From NCBI GenBank assembly GCA_000149265.1, contig CH002714.1, positions 1,538,796-1,602,795 on the forward strand: 64,000 nt of DNA, read 5' to 3'. The translations under genes and the position numbers were made by a program. Below are positions 1 to 12,400 of the stretch, piece after piece (position 1 is the first letter of the stretch; every line of letters begins with the position of its first letter). The stretch is from Ciona savignyi. Taxonomy: Eukaryota; Chordata; Ascidiacea; Phlebobranchia; Cionidae. The notes beneath the pieces were generated by a model. It was not told where the DNA came from. It saw only the letters and a list, made by a program, of their open reading frames with translations, and searched no databases.

Positions 1-488
1 AGCTTTTATAGCTCTCCAACTGAGCTTTTATAGCTCAGTTAAAGAATAAATTTGATTGATTGGTTATTTCTTCCATAAGAAAAATAAGCATTAATTATTA
101 CCCGAATTGCATTCATGTCTTGTTTCTTTAACTTCCTGGAAAAATAAATGAAAACTGTTACTTTTAAATGGTTAAACATTATATCAGTGGTTTATTAGAA
201 CTTAGAAGTGATACATTTGTTCAATTGTATATTACTGGAAATCATTGAACCACAAATATTAGCTAAGGGCGCCAATATTTTAAACTTTTTGTAAAGAATG
301 TTATGTACTATTTGGCTAGCACTATGTGTAAGAAGTTAACTATGCCGGTCATACCATATTAAATCCATAAACTGACCATGTTTTATGTGATCGTGAATAC
401 AGGTAAAGCACATGATAAATTGTAAAAAGTTGCAGTGAGGTACCAGTACTGATTTAAATACTTTTCACTTCAGGTATTTTATTTTCAG

Positions 489-520
489 AAGAGGAGGCAC
501 CAGATTTAGTGACTTTCTGA
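489..520 (+). CDS. Possible terminal exon of an upstream gene
   Basis: A pyrimidine-rich acceptor (TTTTATTTTCAG) ends at 488. It is followed by 32 bases that read, in phase 1, E-E-A-P-D-L-V-T-F and a stop. An AATAAA lies at 776-781. The acidic PDLV ending recalls the C-terminus of BTF3/NAC-beta proteins, but nine residues are too few to name a gene, and no further exon is recognised in bases 1-488. This is an inference from splice signal plus stop only. Confidence 0.22.
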
Positions 521-701
521 CACTTGTTGCTGCCTATTCTGCTGTTTGTATTTTGAGTGCAATGTTTATTATCTCACAAGTGTAACTGCAATGTGATGTC
601 ACAATTTGGGTGGACTTACCACCAGACCGTGTTTCAAACTTGTCTCTGATCCAATATGGTAGAAATTAAACACACTCCTCAAACTTGTATCTTAAATTAT
701 G

Positions 702-752
702 TATGATGGTTAAACAACCATACCCTGCTTATGTCTGATGGTTAAACAACCA
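702..752. repeat. Short tandem duplication with a small palindrome
   Basis: The 20-base string GATGGTTAAACAACCATACC occurs in two nearby copies, near 705 and near 735. Each copy contains the inverted pair GGTT/AACC. It is probably a local slippage duplication; no function is evident. Confidence 0.6.
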
Positions 753-1370
753 TACCAAAAACACACTATTAGAACAATAAATATATGTTATGGAATTTAA
801 AATAACAACTAACACTCTAAAAACTATGTAAAAAGTCACTTACAATGAAGGTGTTGCAAATAAGACTGGAACTTTCGATAGCTGTATGCTTTTTTCTTCA
901 CTTCTACTATTGATGTTTGTTTTATAATTTCACCTATCTTATGAATTTAACTATAATACTTCATAATACCTATTATAAGATGTGTCATTTTATATACATG
1001 AAATGAAACATAACAATTCATTTTGAATTGTAAAAGGTCATTTTATGCATTTTTTTTATAAAATTTGTATCGATTTAGATTATTTAGAATAGTGAATGAT
1101 TTATTCTGGGTTTCCAGAGCTAATGCAGTTTGTTGTATATGATTAACCATTCTTTCAGTTGTAGTACAAACCATTAAATCAAATGGTTTAGGCAATATCC
1201 GGGAAATGCCTTGTCTTAGGACACATACTTAAATTGATCATACAACCTTTTGGCTGCCTGCAGACTATCTTGTCAGTTTTGTCATTGGGTAAGACCGTAT
1301 TAATGAGTTCACCGGGCAAACCCGTATTAATATGTTCTACTAAAACTGAATCAATTTCTTCTTACATATT

Positions 1371-1451
1371 ACAACACATTGCAATAGCTCCGGTTACCTG
1401 TGTCAGAACTCCTCTTGCATTTTCCCATTCACATGGTTTAAATACCTTATA
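1371..1451 (+). repeat. Fragment of the tRNA-derived SINE, 3' part
   Basis: The words ACACATTGCAATAGCTCCGG and TTTTCCCATTCACATGG match the body and tail of the full SINE copies at 36244 and 40332. The head is too diverged to trace. The open frame that runs through 1234-1452 is part of this repeat and is not a gene. Confidence 0.6.
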
Positions 1452-3552
1452 GGCTAAAATCCATATTGCCACAGTGAAAACTTCATGCATCTTTTGTGTG
1501 TAATCTGTTTATATGTATTAACTCTTAAAAAAGTATAACTGTTAGAAAAAGTTGAATATTTTATTATATATATTTTTGTACCTGTGCCATACCATTATAC
1601 TCCAAGAAAAGCATAGTTTCCGATTTTTGGTAATTGCAATTCTCCCTACAATTAAATACGTTACTTTTTACAGTGCGTAGTTAGTTAATTATTAACACAT
1701 GGTCGATAAGACAGCTTTTTTCTAGTACATTTTGCACACTTACATGTGGTTGATTGCGAAGAAGTTTTAAATAATATGTTGTATGCAAGAATTTGTTTTT
1801 TTGCAAGAAAGATAATGGTACAATAAACGCCTCGTTTTTAATAACCTGTCTTTTTATACGCTTTTCTATTATGTTTGTTACAAAGTATTTCAGCAATGCT
1901 GTATTACTAGATTCTGATAAGCTGTATGCGCTGATCTATAATAACGTTGGTTAAACGACGAAGCAAGACAAAAAAGACATTTAGTGGCTTTAAACTGTCG
2001 TTTTCAGGATATATAGATTAGCCATATGCTTCCTTGTCATTTCAGTTCTCTGCTGTTCTGGTAGTCGTCGTTTTGCAGTTAGTTCAGTTCAAATACTTGT
2101 ATACTTGCCTTTACCAGGAAAGGTAACCGGGAGATAAGAAAAGCGCAGATATTATAGTTGAACATTAAAGCAAACGTCAATACGCCTATTCATGTGCGAA
2201 CGCGGATTAATATGCGTATATTGACGTTCTCGGGAATACTTTGGTTAAGGTATTTTGAACAAACCACATTTCAAAATTATATGCGGTCTAAAGTATTTTA
2301 AGAATGATTTGTGATCATTTGTTTTTATGGCATTTTATGTAAACGGTTTCGTTAGTAGTATTTAATACTAGTTAAGATTTAAACATAATATTGCCGCTCA
2401 TACCCGTGTTGCTAAAAATGTTTACAACTAAAGTTAAAAAATTTAATAGCCCCCGCCCACAGACGGCGCCTATACTCAGGTACAAGTAGTTACGTAAGTC
2501 CACAAATACTGTGCAGTATGCTTTATCACCATACACACGGGAAACTAACCACAAGGAGTAGGTTAGTGGCATATACACGAAAAACCATATATTTAATGCC
2601 CAAGGCTATGTGTTTGCCAAGAACAACTTTCAACGAGCCGGTTTCTAGCAAGGAGGCTTTATTTGATGAGGGTTATTAACGTCTGGTCGAGGCGACGCCA
2701 GTGTACATATGAATCAGCCAGCTATTACAAAGTTTGGTTTTATAGCATTCGCAGGGATACACTTGGTTTGAGCAGTAAGCATTGTGACTTGTAGCAAGTG
2801 TATGTCAAACACATGAAATTATAGAAATAGCGTACAAATGTAACCCGTGTTCGGGTAAATAGGATTTGTTAATATATATCACACTATAGTTCGTTGGGAT
2901 GAACCTAGATGTTTGTATATAAACGTGTTTTCTAAAAAAAACCTTTTATTTCAAAGAAACAAAATAACCGTTTTGAGAATTTGTTTTTTGGATTATCGTT
3001 CAACCAAAATTCTTGGTAAAGTTCAAGTTATGGTATTTACTACCGGTAGACGGCGGTAGATATGCGCGCTTGAACAACTAGTTCACTTTAATAGAATAAG
3101 TACAGAATATTGGATGAAAAATATTTGCTTTTGTAAACACGTAAAAGCATGTTTAGAACGTGTACCCATAGCGGTACTACCTTACTGAATTTTGATTGTG
3201 CGGCTTAATTACGGACAGGAAAAGGCTAATAAGAGGATTTCCTGTTATATTGTTGTAAACCTTTTCCATGGTCGAAACATGTGAGCGAAATTCTTCATTG
3301 TAACAAACAGTCCAACATTAAGTATTTCCTTGGATGGGAAGTTTATGTTTTGCTGTTTTTAATATATCATACATTTACACCTTTTGTTTTTGTAACATTC
3401 TACCTCGCTTTTTAGTGACGATTTACCCAAAGTGAATCTGAAATTTAGTGGTATAACACGATTGCGCCTCTCCGCCCTTCAAGTATATCACGCATTCATA
3501 AATTGTTAGTTTTGTTGTTGTCACGAATTAATAACTATTCCTATGTTTTCAG

Positions 3553-3657
3553 CTGGCCGGCCTGCATTGCTGTGAGGTAGTTTGAAATTGTGGGATTGAG
3601 CCGAAATCGACATGCGGTGACATCCAACCAGAACAACAGGAAAAACTGCACAACAAG
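3553..3657 (+). other. Candidate non-coding 5' exon (STAT leader?)
   Basis: A 105-base segment is bounded by an acceptor (TATGTTTTCAG) and a near-consensus donor (CAAG|GTGAGT). All three frames contain stops, so if it is an exon it is untranslated. It lies 2.8 kb upstream of the STAT start codon on the same strand, so a spliced STAT leader is the simplest reading, but nothing ties it to STAT directly. Confidence 0.3.
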
Positions 3658-6420
3658 GTGAGTTATCTGAAGTCATTTCGTCATTTTGAGTCAATTAATT
3701 GAGTTCACTTTTGAACTATTGTCGCATTTGTCGGTATTCGCTGTAAATCACGCAACGATATTTTTTGCCCAACGCCAGTGTTGGCGTATTAATACGCGGC
3801 TTAACAAATCTAATTTGCACATGATTGGCAATTACTCTTAACATTTTTTTAATGTTGCGAAAAATACCGTGAACACTTTTACATACTATACTAAATTTTT
3901 ACACTCGCAAAATTACTTTTTTAGCAGTATTGCAGCTAAATGCAAAATGGTTATCTGTGATCAACGCGAAGATTATACGTTTAAATTTGAGCACGTAGTA
4001 GAGAAAGATATGGTAGGGTATATGAGCACTCAGAGCAACTGAATTATTGTCGGTTTATTTCATAGAAAAGTGACGGTATTGGACTGAGTGCTGTGCTGTG
4101 CTGTACGGACGGCTTGTCCCTCTGTCGCAGTTTGGCGATAACATATGGTGCTGGTGTATATGTCAATAGGAGGTTGGAAAGCAAATTGTTTAATTACTTC
4201 AGTACTGCGGAACGAAATGATTCTGCCGTAGCCCAGTATTCACCAATGAAATTCCTAACGATTTCTCACTACTTAGTCTTAGTAAATCTGTTTCAGTTCT
4301 CTTCTAGTGCCAAGAATTAGTTGAACCACCCGATACATTTATTGGTTACTCGGAAAGATTGTGTACTAGTTGTAGGTATTTTCACGACAGGATTAGGGTA
4401 ATCCAGGCATTGGTTCTTGTAATTTACAGTACAGGGAATACCAGTATGTAGTTATGTCGGTGGTTAATCATTTTTTTATTACGCACAACGTGTATTCTAC
4501 ATTCTTATACACCAAAATAGCTTCAAATAAATATGCCACGTATGGATATACAGTATGTGCTACATTAAAAGTTTTACTCGCAAAACGCGGTTTATTTCAA
4601 TAACTCATTAAACGGTATAGGCCTGTCTGTTGTCTGATGCACACTCCAGATATGTATGTCATGGTCTTAATGTGTGTATTTCAGACTTCATATTCTTATT
4701 ATTTCATATTCCTGGTGTTCGTGTTCTACTCTTATTTTCACATCTTGAATTAAGTTTTATCTGCGTGTTATCCGATCGTGATGACCCCGTCTTTCGTCAG
4801 TCTGCTTATTCTGTTTATAGAGCAGCAGCAACATGCTGGGCGTGTTCGTGTAATTGCATAGGACTCCAGTTTCTACCAAGGCGTGATTTCAGTGGTTAGT
4901 GTGTTCATTGTCACTAGTTAGCTATTTCACTTTGTCGTATAGAACAAAGAAGTGTATTTTCGAAGAAAGGTGTCTACTTTTGTTATGACACAGTTTGTAT
5001 TTAATATCCAGTTTTGCGATTTAAATGGTTTTAATATCAACTGTTTGGTATTTTTTTGACAAAAAGACTACTGTGATGTTTTGTGTTAACACAAAATAAG
5101 TGAATTCGATTAGGCAACTCAGTTTTTGTTTGTATTCATTTACGTAAAAGGTATTAGCTGACGTATTTCTTTGATTGATTAGAAAAAAAAGTGTTTCACA
5201 CGCCAAATAAACAAATGATGTTTGCTCGTTTAATTGGGAGAGCCACAATTACATGGTGAAGATACATCGATTCTTCTTAATGTCCACAATAAAAACCGCA
5301 TATATTCACGTAACGGTATATTTTCATCATTATTAAAGAAGAAACAATTGCATTCACCCAGTAAGCTAAAGAAAGCAAGCAATAGTGCCTTTTAATTACA
5401 CACATCACATCAGCTTTAATGTATATAGCTATACCAACCAACCAACGAACATTGTAATATCCGAGAGTTTAATTGTGGCGAGAGCAATCTGGCCTAAAGC
5501 AGTCTTTGAACTCAGTTCAACCCGAATAATTCGTTATTTTGTTGATATTGTGCTCCGGCCACGCCGAGCCTTTGTATCAAATCATCAACAGCTAAATTGC
5601 ATGTAATCTTAGCTAGGAACGATTTTGGGCCATTCTAAGTGAATAAGCGCAACCAGTAACCATTTTAACTGTATAAAGTACCGGATTTATACTCCCGTAT
5701 GATTGGTTTTCTGTGTTTGATAAGTGTATCTCGATTTTGGTTGAGTCCAGTTTACTTTATTCAACGTTCTAGATATGCACAGTGCAAAGTATTGTTAAAT
5801 CTTAGGGAAAGTATTGTGTTATAGGAAAAGGAGGTTATAGTTTTGGGTAAATCACAGGCTTTGTTGTTATTGATTAGCATGGAACTACGTATGTTTAAAC
5901 CTGTAATTTTAATATAGCACAGCAAACAGATTTTGTGTAGGGTGTTCATTTACGATTCCCATTAGGAGTAGTGTTTGCAACAGTTTAGTCAAGCATGGCC
6001 TGTGTCTCAGATTCCCACTTGGTTTTACGATTAAACCATTGATCAAGCGGTCTTCCTGTTTCTAAACGAGTGTGCGCGGCTCGCCACATCCAACGAACCG
6101 CCTATTGCTCCAGACCGCAGCGGGTTATTCAAGAGTAGTTGCAATTTATCGTAGCTTAATAGCGGAGCTTGTCTGAAAAATAAAGAAAGCGCGTCTTCGC
6201 AATGCAGACGTGCAATGTGTTGTAGGATTCAATGCAGACAGATTTTAGTCACCAATCTGTGCTTAGGAAGTGTATGGATATATCAGACGGAGTTAAACGG
6301 CTAAACAAATGCGGGTCTACTTTCGCAGCGCTTTGTATTTAATTGCGTAACAATCAATCTCGTTTTATTAGTTCTGCTGCATTGACCTCGTAATATAATA
6401 GGCATTCCTTTATCTTTGTT

Positions 6421-6428
6421 TATAAAAT
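6421..6428 (+). promoter_or_regulatory. TATA-like box upstream of STAT
   Basis: TATAAAAT sits 69 bases before the STAT ATG. In AT-rich DNA this can occur by chance. It fits a promoter with a very short leader, but would be irrelevant if the leader exon near 3.6 kb is used. Confidence 0.25.
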
Positions 6429-6489
6429 AAACAGCAAGCACATATCTCGGTTAGAATTGGTAGTGAACTGCTAAACAACAACACTGCAA

Positions 6490-9400
6490 ATGAGCGAAAT
6501 GCTGCAGTGCCAAAACCCCATGGCTCTGGGACACACATCCTATAGCTACAGCGGAGTTAATGTAAAACTAGAGCATGATTCTGTGGGTAGGTCAAGGGGT
6601 CAGATTTTAGTCCCTTTTTATATTTTTCTAAAGTTTTTTTCAATTACGGTCTATGTCTTTTATCTGCTATTGAAAATGCTATTGAAGTTACCTGTTACAT
6701 AAATTATATATTTATTATTAAATTTATTCTTGATTTCCTAAAACCGTAAAACTTTTAGACCTATTATTTTTCAGCTTGGTATATATGGAGAATTTATCCA
6801 CTTTTATTAATGTACATTGATTTATTCACAGACCAACTCCATTCTTCTGCTGGAGTGCTACCTAGCATGTCTCTGTGGGCCAAAGTTCGTGAGCTGGAGG
6901 GAGATTCCCTTCGACAGATCCAGAATCTATATGGACAAAACTTCCCAATAGAGTTTCGACATTATTTTGCTGATATTATAGAGAGACAACAGTGGTAATT
7001 ATAATTAGTTTTGTTAAATTACTTTTAACATTTACGAATTGTTTTAAAATATTTAAAACTATACCAACTGGTAGAGATATTTTAAAGGGCAAAAGATGCA
7101 GTTTTGCTTTATAAGTGGGAAAGACAACATATCTTAATAATTGGTGCTGTCAAAGCTCAGAAGGGTAATTGTAGGATACTGGTGCCCACATAAAGGCAAA
7201 ATAGCAAGGGTAATTGTCAGTGTTTAATATACGTTTAAGAAATTAGTATAGTTTATGTACCGTACCATTGATTAATTCTTTTAAAAGCAATGTCTGCTTA
7301 TATGACTTATGGCCATGTCAAATGACACAACTTAGCTTTTTAAATCCTGGTCTAACACGTTACTAATCATAATGGGGTTTATAGTTTTCCACCTTAAGCA
7401 ATTAACATAACTGGTTTCTTTCAATTTCCAGGGACCAACTTGACCCAGATAACACACCCAATGACGAACCCCATGCAAAATATATTCTCGATCTGTTTTT
7501 GGGTGAAATCCAAAAACAATGCGACTCCTTGATCGAGGCAAGGGACTTTGTTCAAAGGCTTCACTTTAGTGAAATTGCCTCACATTTCAAAGTAGGTTTT
7601 CATTTAGCTCTTTCTTTCTCTTTTTCGCCTATTTTTATCAATAAAAAAAGCACTCTAAATAAAGCCAAAAATGTTGTTCTGGTTTTTCAGAATGTATATG
7701 GGCCTGCCCCATTGGAGCTGGTAAGGACAGTCAAAAGAATTCTTTCCATTGAAAAAAGACTTGTGCAGCATGCACATTCAGTAAGTGCACTTCATGAAGA
7801 TGGTTTTATTGGATCATTTTTATTTAAGTTACTGGGTAATAGGTAATAATTTATAAACCTAACATTTGCAATTGACACGATTGTGTTTACGTGGTATTCT
7901 CAGCAGATATAAGAATGTTCCCTTTTAAATTGCTTACAGCTAATTGATGGAGGAATGCATATGAGGAATGACCAGCACTCCGAGAAGTTATCTCACATCA
8001 ACAGTGAACTAAAACGACTTGCTGCAATGACAAGAGACACAGAAAATGACTTACGGCAACTTCAATCGAATCAAGAGTACTTTGTAATCAACTACCAGGA
8101 TAGCTTAAAAATTACATGTAAGTTTTGACATCCAATTTCTAGTAGTTTAGTTAAAAATTAAAACAATCATTAACAATCATGTGGTATTGCTTTACCCTGG
8201 GTTTTAGGCTAAGAATTTGCTGGATATAAATTCTATTGTTTGTATTTTGTGCAATTAGAGATATATAATATTTGTTAACTCATTTTTAATTGGATTAAGA
8301 GTTTTTAGCTTGAATATACTAAAGCAATGGGAAATAAAGTGAAGTGCTAGTCGGTAGGTTTACAGTGTCTGTTCACGGATTTCACAGTACCTAATTGTTT
8401 TTGAGTAACGTAAAATTTTAATTGTGACTTTATAAAAATATGTTGTTTAACATGAAGTGGTACTTGTATGTACCAGAAACTACCTAAATATATATACTGA
8501 CAAAATATGTATCATTTAGCGGAATTGCAACAAATTCAGCAACTCGACCCATCAAACCCAAACCGGCAATACGAAACACAACTCACTCGCAAACAAGCTG
8601 AAGTTGATAAGCTGCTCAGAGCTGAAGCTCAGAAACTACAGCAGTTACGTGCGGTAAGGTTGTTAACATACATAGGTTTTAGGGGAGGTCATGATTGTTC
8701 GCTGGGTTTTCTTATCAAGTAGAAAACTTGCTTGGGAATATGCTTATATGCAAATATGTATGCTACCTAAATGCCACTCAGTCTTCATGGATTTTGATAA
8801 TATTTAACAAAATCTATTATACTCAATTATTTATTCATGATTTAACTTTGCACACAGTTTTAATCTCCACAATACATTGTAACTACAGCTGCATAATACA
8901 TATGTATTCAACAAACGATTTCTTTTTTTTAACTGCTTGAAAAATGAATTATTATTTAATAACAGCATCGAATATAAAACATTGACAGATGGTGGGGTGA
9001 CCACCTTTGTCTCCCATAAGTAAAAAATTAATTTTTTTTTTCTTATTGTAATAAAATTTTAATTGTGATCAAAGTGATAAGAATTACAAAGCTTATGTTT
9101 ACTGTTTCTATTTCAATGTGAAAGGCTGTGGACTGTTATTATTTATCGTGCTGACGCGCCGCTTTAATTGGAAAAGGGCCATCTATAACTATGTGCTTTG
9201 TATGTATTACATCGCAGCTTTAAACTAAGCATTATCAGAAAACAATTTTAGCTGAATTAAGTTGTTCATATCAATTTACTATTATTTCTACATTGTTAAA
9301 TAAATAACTATGTTGGTTTACTTAAATCTTACATGAAAAAGTGTTTAGGTGTTGTATAACTTTTTAATGGATTGCAGTTATAAAATTGCCAATTTATCAT

Positions 9401-12400
9401 CAAGTGTATACTGGTATAGTAAACAAAAGAATTAAACAAAGATTTCTGTTCCTCTTACCACTTAGCCCAACTTCAATATTACATCAATATTGTAACTTGG
9501 TAAACTCTGTTTGCCAACCACAGAGCCTGGCCACAAGACACGAGGAAACTTTTACTCACCTGAGCCAACTGCAGAACCAAATACTCGATGAAGAACTGAT
9601 TAAGTGGAAGCGCTCACAGGCGCTTGCTTATAATGGAGTGCAACATGAAAGCAATTTAGACCAGCTCCAACAATGGTGTGTAACTGTGTACAGTAGCTCT
9701 GCGAGTAAAATGTGCGTGGAGGTTCTATGATTTGCGTGCTAAACCATGCAGGTGTGAACAGCTGGCGGAGATAATATGGCAGAATCGACAACAAATAAAG
9801 CGAGTTGAACTACAGCGGCAACAACTACCAATCAACAACCCTGGGAGAGATGTGCTTCCTGATTTAAATGCGACAATCACAGCACTTTTGTCCACACTAG
9901 TTACCAGGTAAATATCTCTTATTTATTTGTAGACTCTCCATCTAATTATTTCAAATTAAATAATTAATCTGGAACACACTGCAATAGTTTCTATAACTTG
10001 ACTGTTGGCATTATGGAAGTACTTGGAAGTAATTTTCATATTCTTGAACACTTTATAATTGGTGTTGAAATAAGAATTACATATTTTTTGTTAAAAGGTC
10101 ATACTTTAATTTACAGCACGTTCATTATTGAAAAACAACCCCCACAAGTGTTGAAAACCCAGACCAGATTTGGCGCGACGATTCGATTGCTTGTGGGTGG
10201 CAAACTCAATGTGCATATGAATCCACCTACAGTTAAAGCAAGCATTATAAGTGAAAACCAAGCAAAAGCGCTCCTCAAAAATGACACCAGCAGAAGGTGA
10301 ATTAAACAGAATTTTAGTTAATCAATTTTTAACAAAAAAACCTACAGAAAGAACTAAAGTTCAAAATGCACATGCAACAGTCGATTTTGTGGTTATATTA
10401 GGAAGTCCATCTTTACAAAGTGCTATATTAATTATCAAGTAGCATCCTGGATTTCATAAATCAGTATGTTTACTACAACTAAAATAGAGAGACCCATAGT
10501 CCTAACAATAGACAATTCCACTAGTCGTAGCATTTGTTAACTGACTTAACTCTTAATATAATACCAAAAACATTTTAATGGACTTTACTTTGTTTGTGAA
10601 TGTAGGCTGCGGCTATATTAGAATAATTTCCCACTTTTACTCACATTGAGCTATAAAAAATATTTTTTTCTATTGAAATCATCTTCCATCCATCTCAGCA
10701 TCACAGAAATGAGTGGCGAGATACTGAACCCGGAATCAGTGATGGAGTATCACCCACAGTCTGGCATTCTAAGTGTCAACTTCAAAAACATGGTGAGTGA
10801 TGACTGGATGCTTCAAATACACTAAAAGAAATGCATAAATGAAACATCAACTTATTTCTTGAGATTTCTTTTTGCATCACTGTTAAATTCTATGATATCT
10901 ACCTTAAAATGGGAAAATACCACCTACCAGTATGTAAATTTTGTGGGTTTTTGGTGGCATAATTGTGGGCATTTTATCATTAGATAGACACAATGGTTCA
11001 TTTCAATATTAATTGATTACATTCAGTTAAATTAGTTGTCATTGTATTTAAGTAATGTTTTTAAAATTAATTTTATTCATCTGCTAATTACAGAAAGAAA
11101 AAACAAATTTGATTTAGGTATAGGTAGTGCTATAAATGGGCTTTATTTATAAGCAGATCTGACTTACCAATTGAACCCCCTCGAAAGTAAAGGCTGTTGA
11201 AACTTACATCAGCAACATTAACCTGTCTTGTTGTTCTTTATTTTGATGCGGTGTTATAATGACCATGTTTGATTCCAATTTTGTGCTTAGTCATTGCGCC
11301 GAATCAAGCGGTCCGACAAACGAGGCGCTGAATCGGTTACGGAAGAGAAATTTACAATTCTTTTTCAATCCCGTTTTAGTGTTGGTGGAAATGAACTGGT
11401 CTTCCAAGTCCGGGTATGTTTTTCATATCTTTACTGACTTTTTTGACTTGGTATCTGGTCAGCATTTAACTAGTTAGGTGTGGTAACTAGCTGAGTTTAC
11501 TTGATCTAAGGACTTAGCGGGCATCACTTGGTTCTTCTAAAACTAAAACAAAGGCCATAATTGAATTGTCCATGTGATAATTCCTTTGTGTTTTTCCATT
11601 TATAGGGGAAAAACATGAATATCATAGCTAAAGTGCACTAATCACAAGCTTATCAGTGTTCAGTGTTGGTATCGAAATATATATCGAGGTACTATACTAC
11701 TATCCCGACCCATCACATCTGGTGTCTATTCCTGTGCAGCTGTGCTGTAGAGAAGAAATGTACAGAAGCTCAGTATAATCTGTTTAAATCAGGGGTCGGC
11801 AACCTACGGCCCGCGGGCCGCCTTCGGCCCGCCAAGCAAAATCATCCGGCCTAAGACATCTAACTGAAGTATTATAGAATACGGCACACTGTGTCATCTG
11901 CAATCTTAGATTTTGATGAATTTCAACAATCTGTGCGGCAATAATAAAAAAATGCGCCTGACCGTGTCTATTGTGAATGTGTGCGTGCAGACAAAGAAAA
12001 TGCTTTGAGAGAAAGCAATAAGTATGTGTGTTTGTTGGAATGCGCATTAGTGATAGTAGAAGCAATACAATTGTATTATTATAACATTATGTCATTATGA
12101 CACATATTATGACAGGTAACATTATGACACAACAGACATCGTTTTTTCTATTTCATATTTGTTTGCATCGTGTTCTTTAAACCGAGTCCTGTACGATAGA
12201 TAATACTAGCTACTAGGTAGTAAACATATATTTTTCTAATTGTTTTTGCAATCGTGAAATGTTATCAAAACATAGAAAAGTTGATGTGGAATTAAGAAAT
12301 TTATTACGGCCCGCCGAGATCATGTTGAGTTTGGTTTTGGCCCGCGACTATAAAAAGTTTGCCGACCCCTGGTTTAAATATTAGCCTTGAATTCAATGTT

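Larger units (their letters stand above)
521..6420. other. Gene-poor region upstream of STAT
   Basis: No coding exon could be supported here on either strand. Open frames are short, lack conserved motifs and do not join by splice phase. The stretch holds an old SINE fragment (1371-1451) and one sequence with good splice sites but no open frame (3553-3657). The last 400 bases are locally richer in CG dinucleotides and probably include the STAT promoter. Confidence 0.6.
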
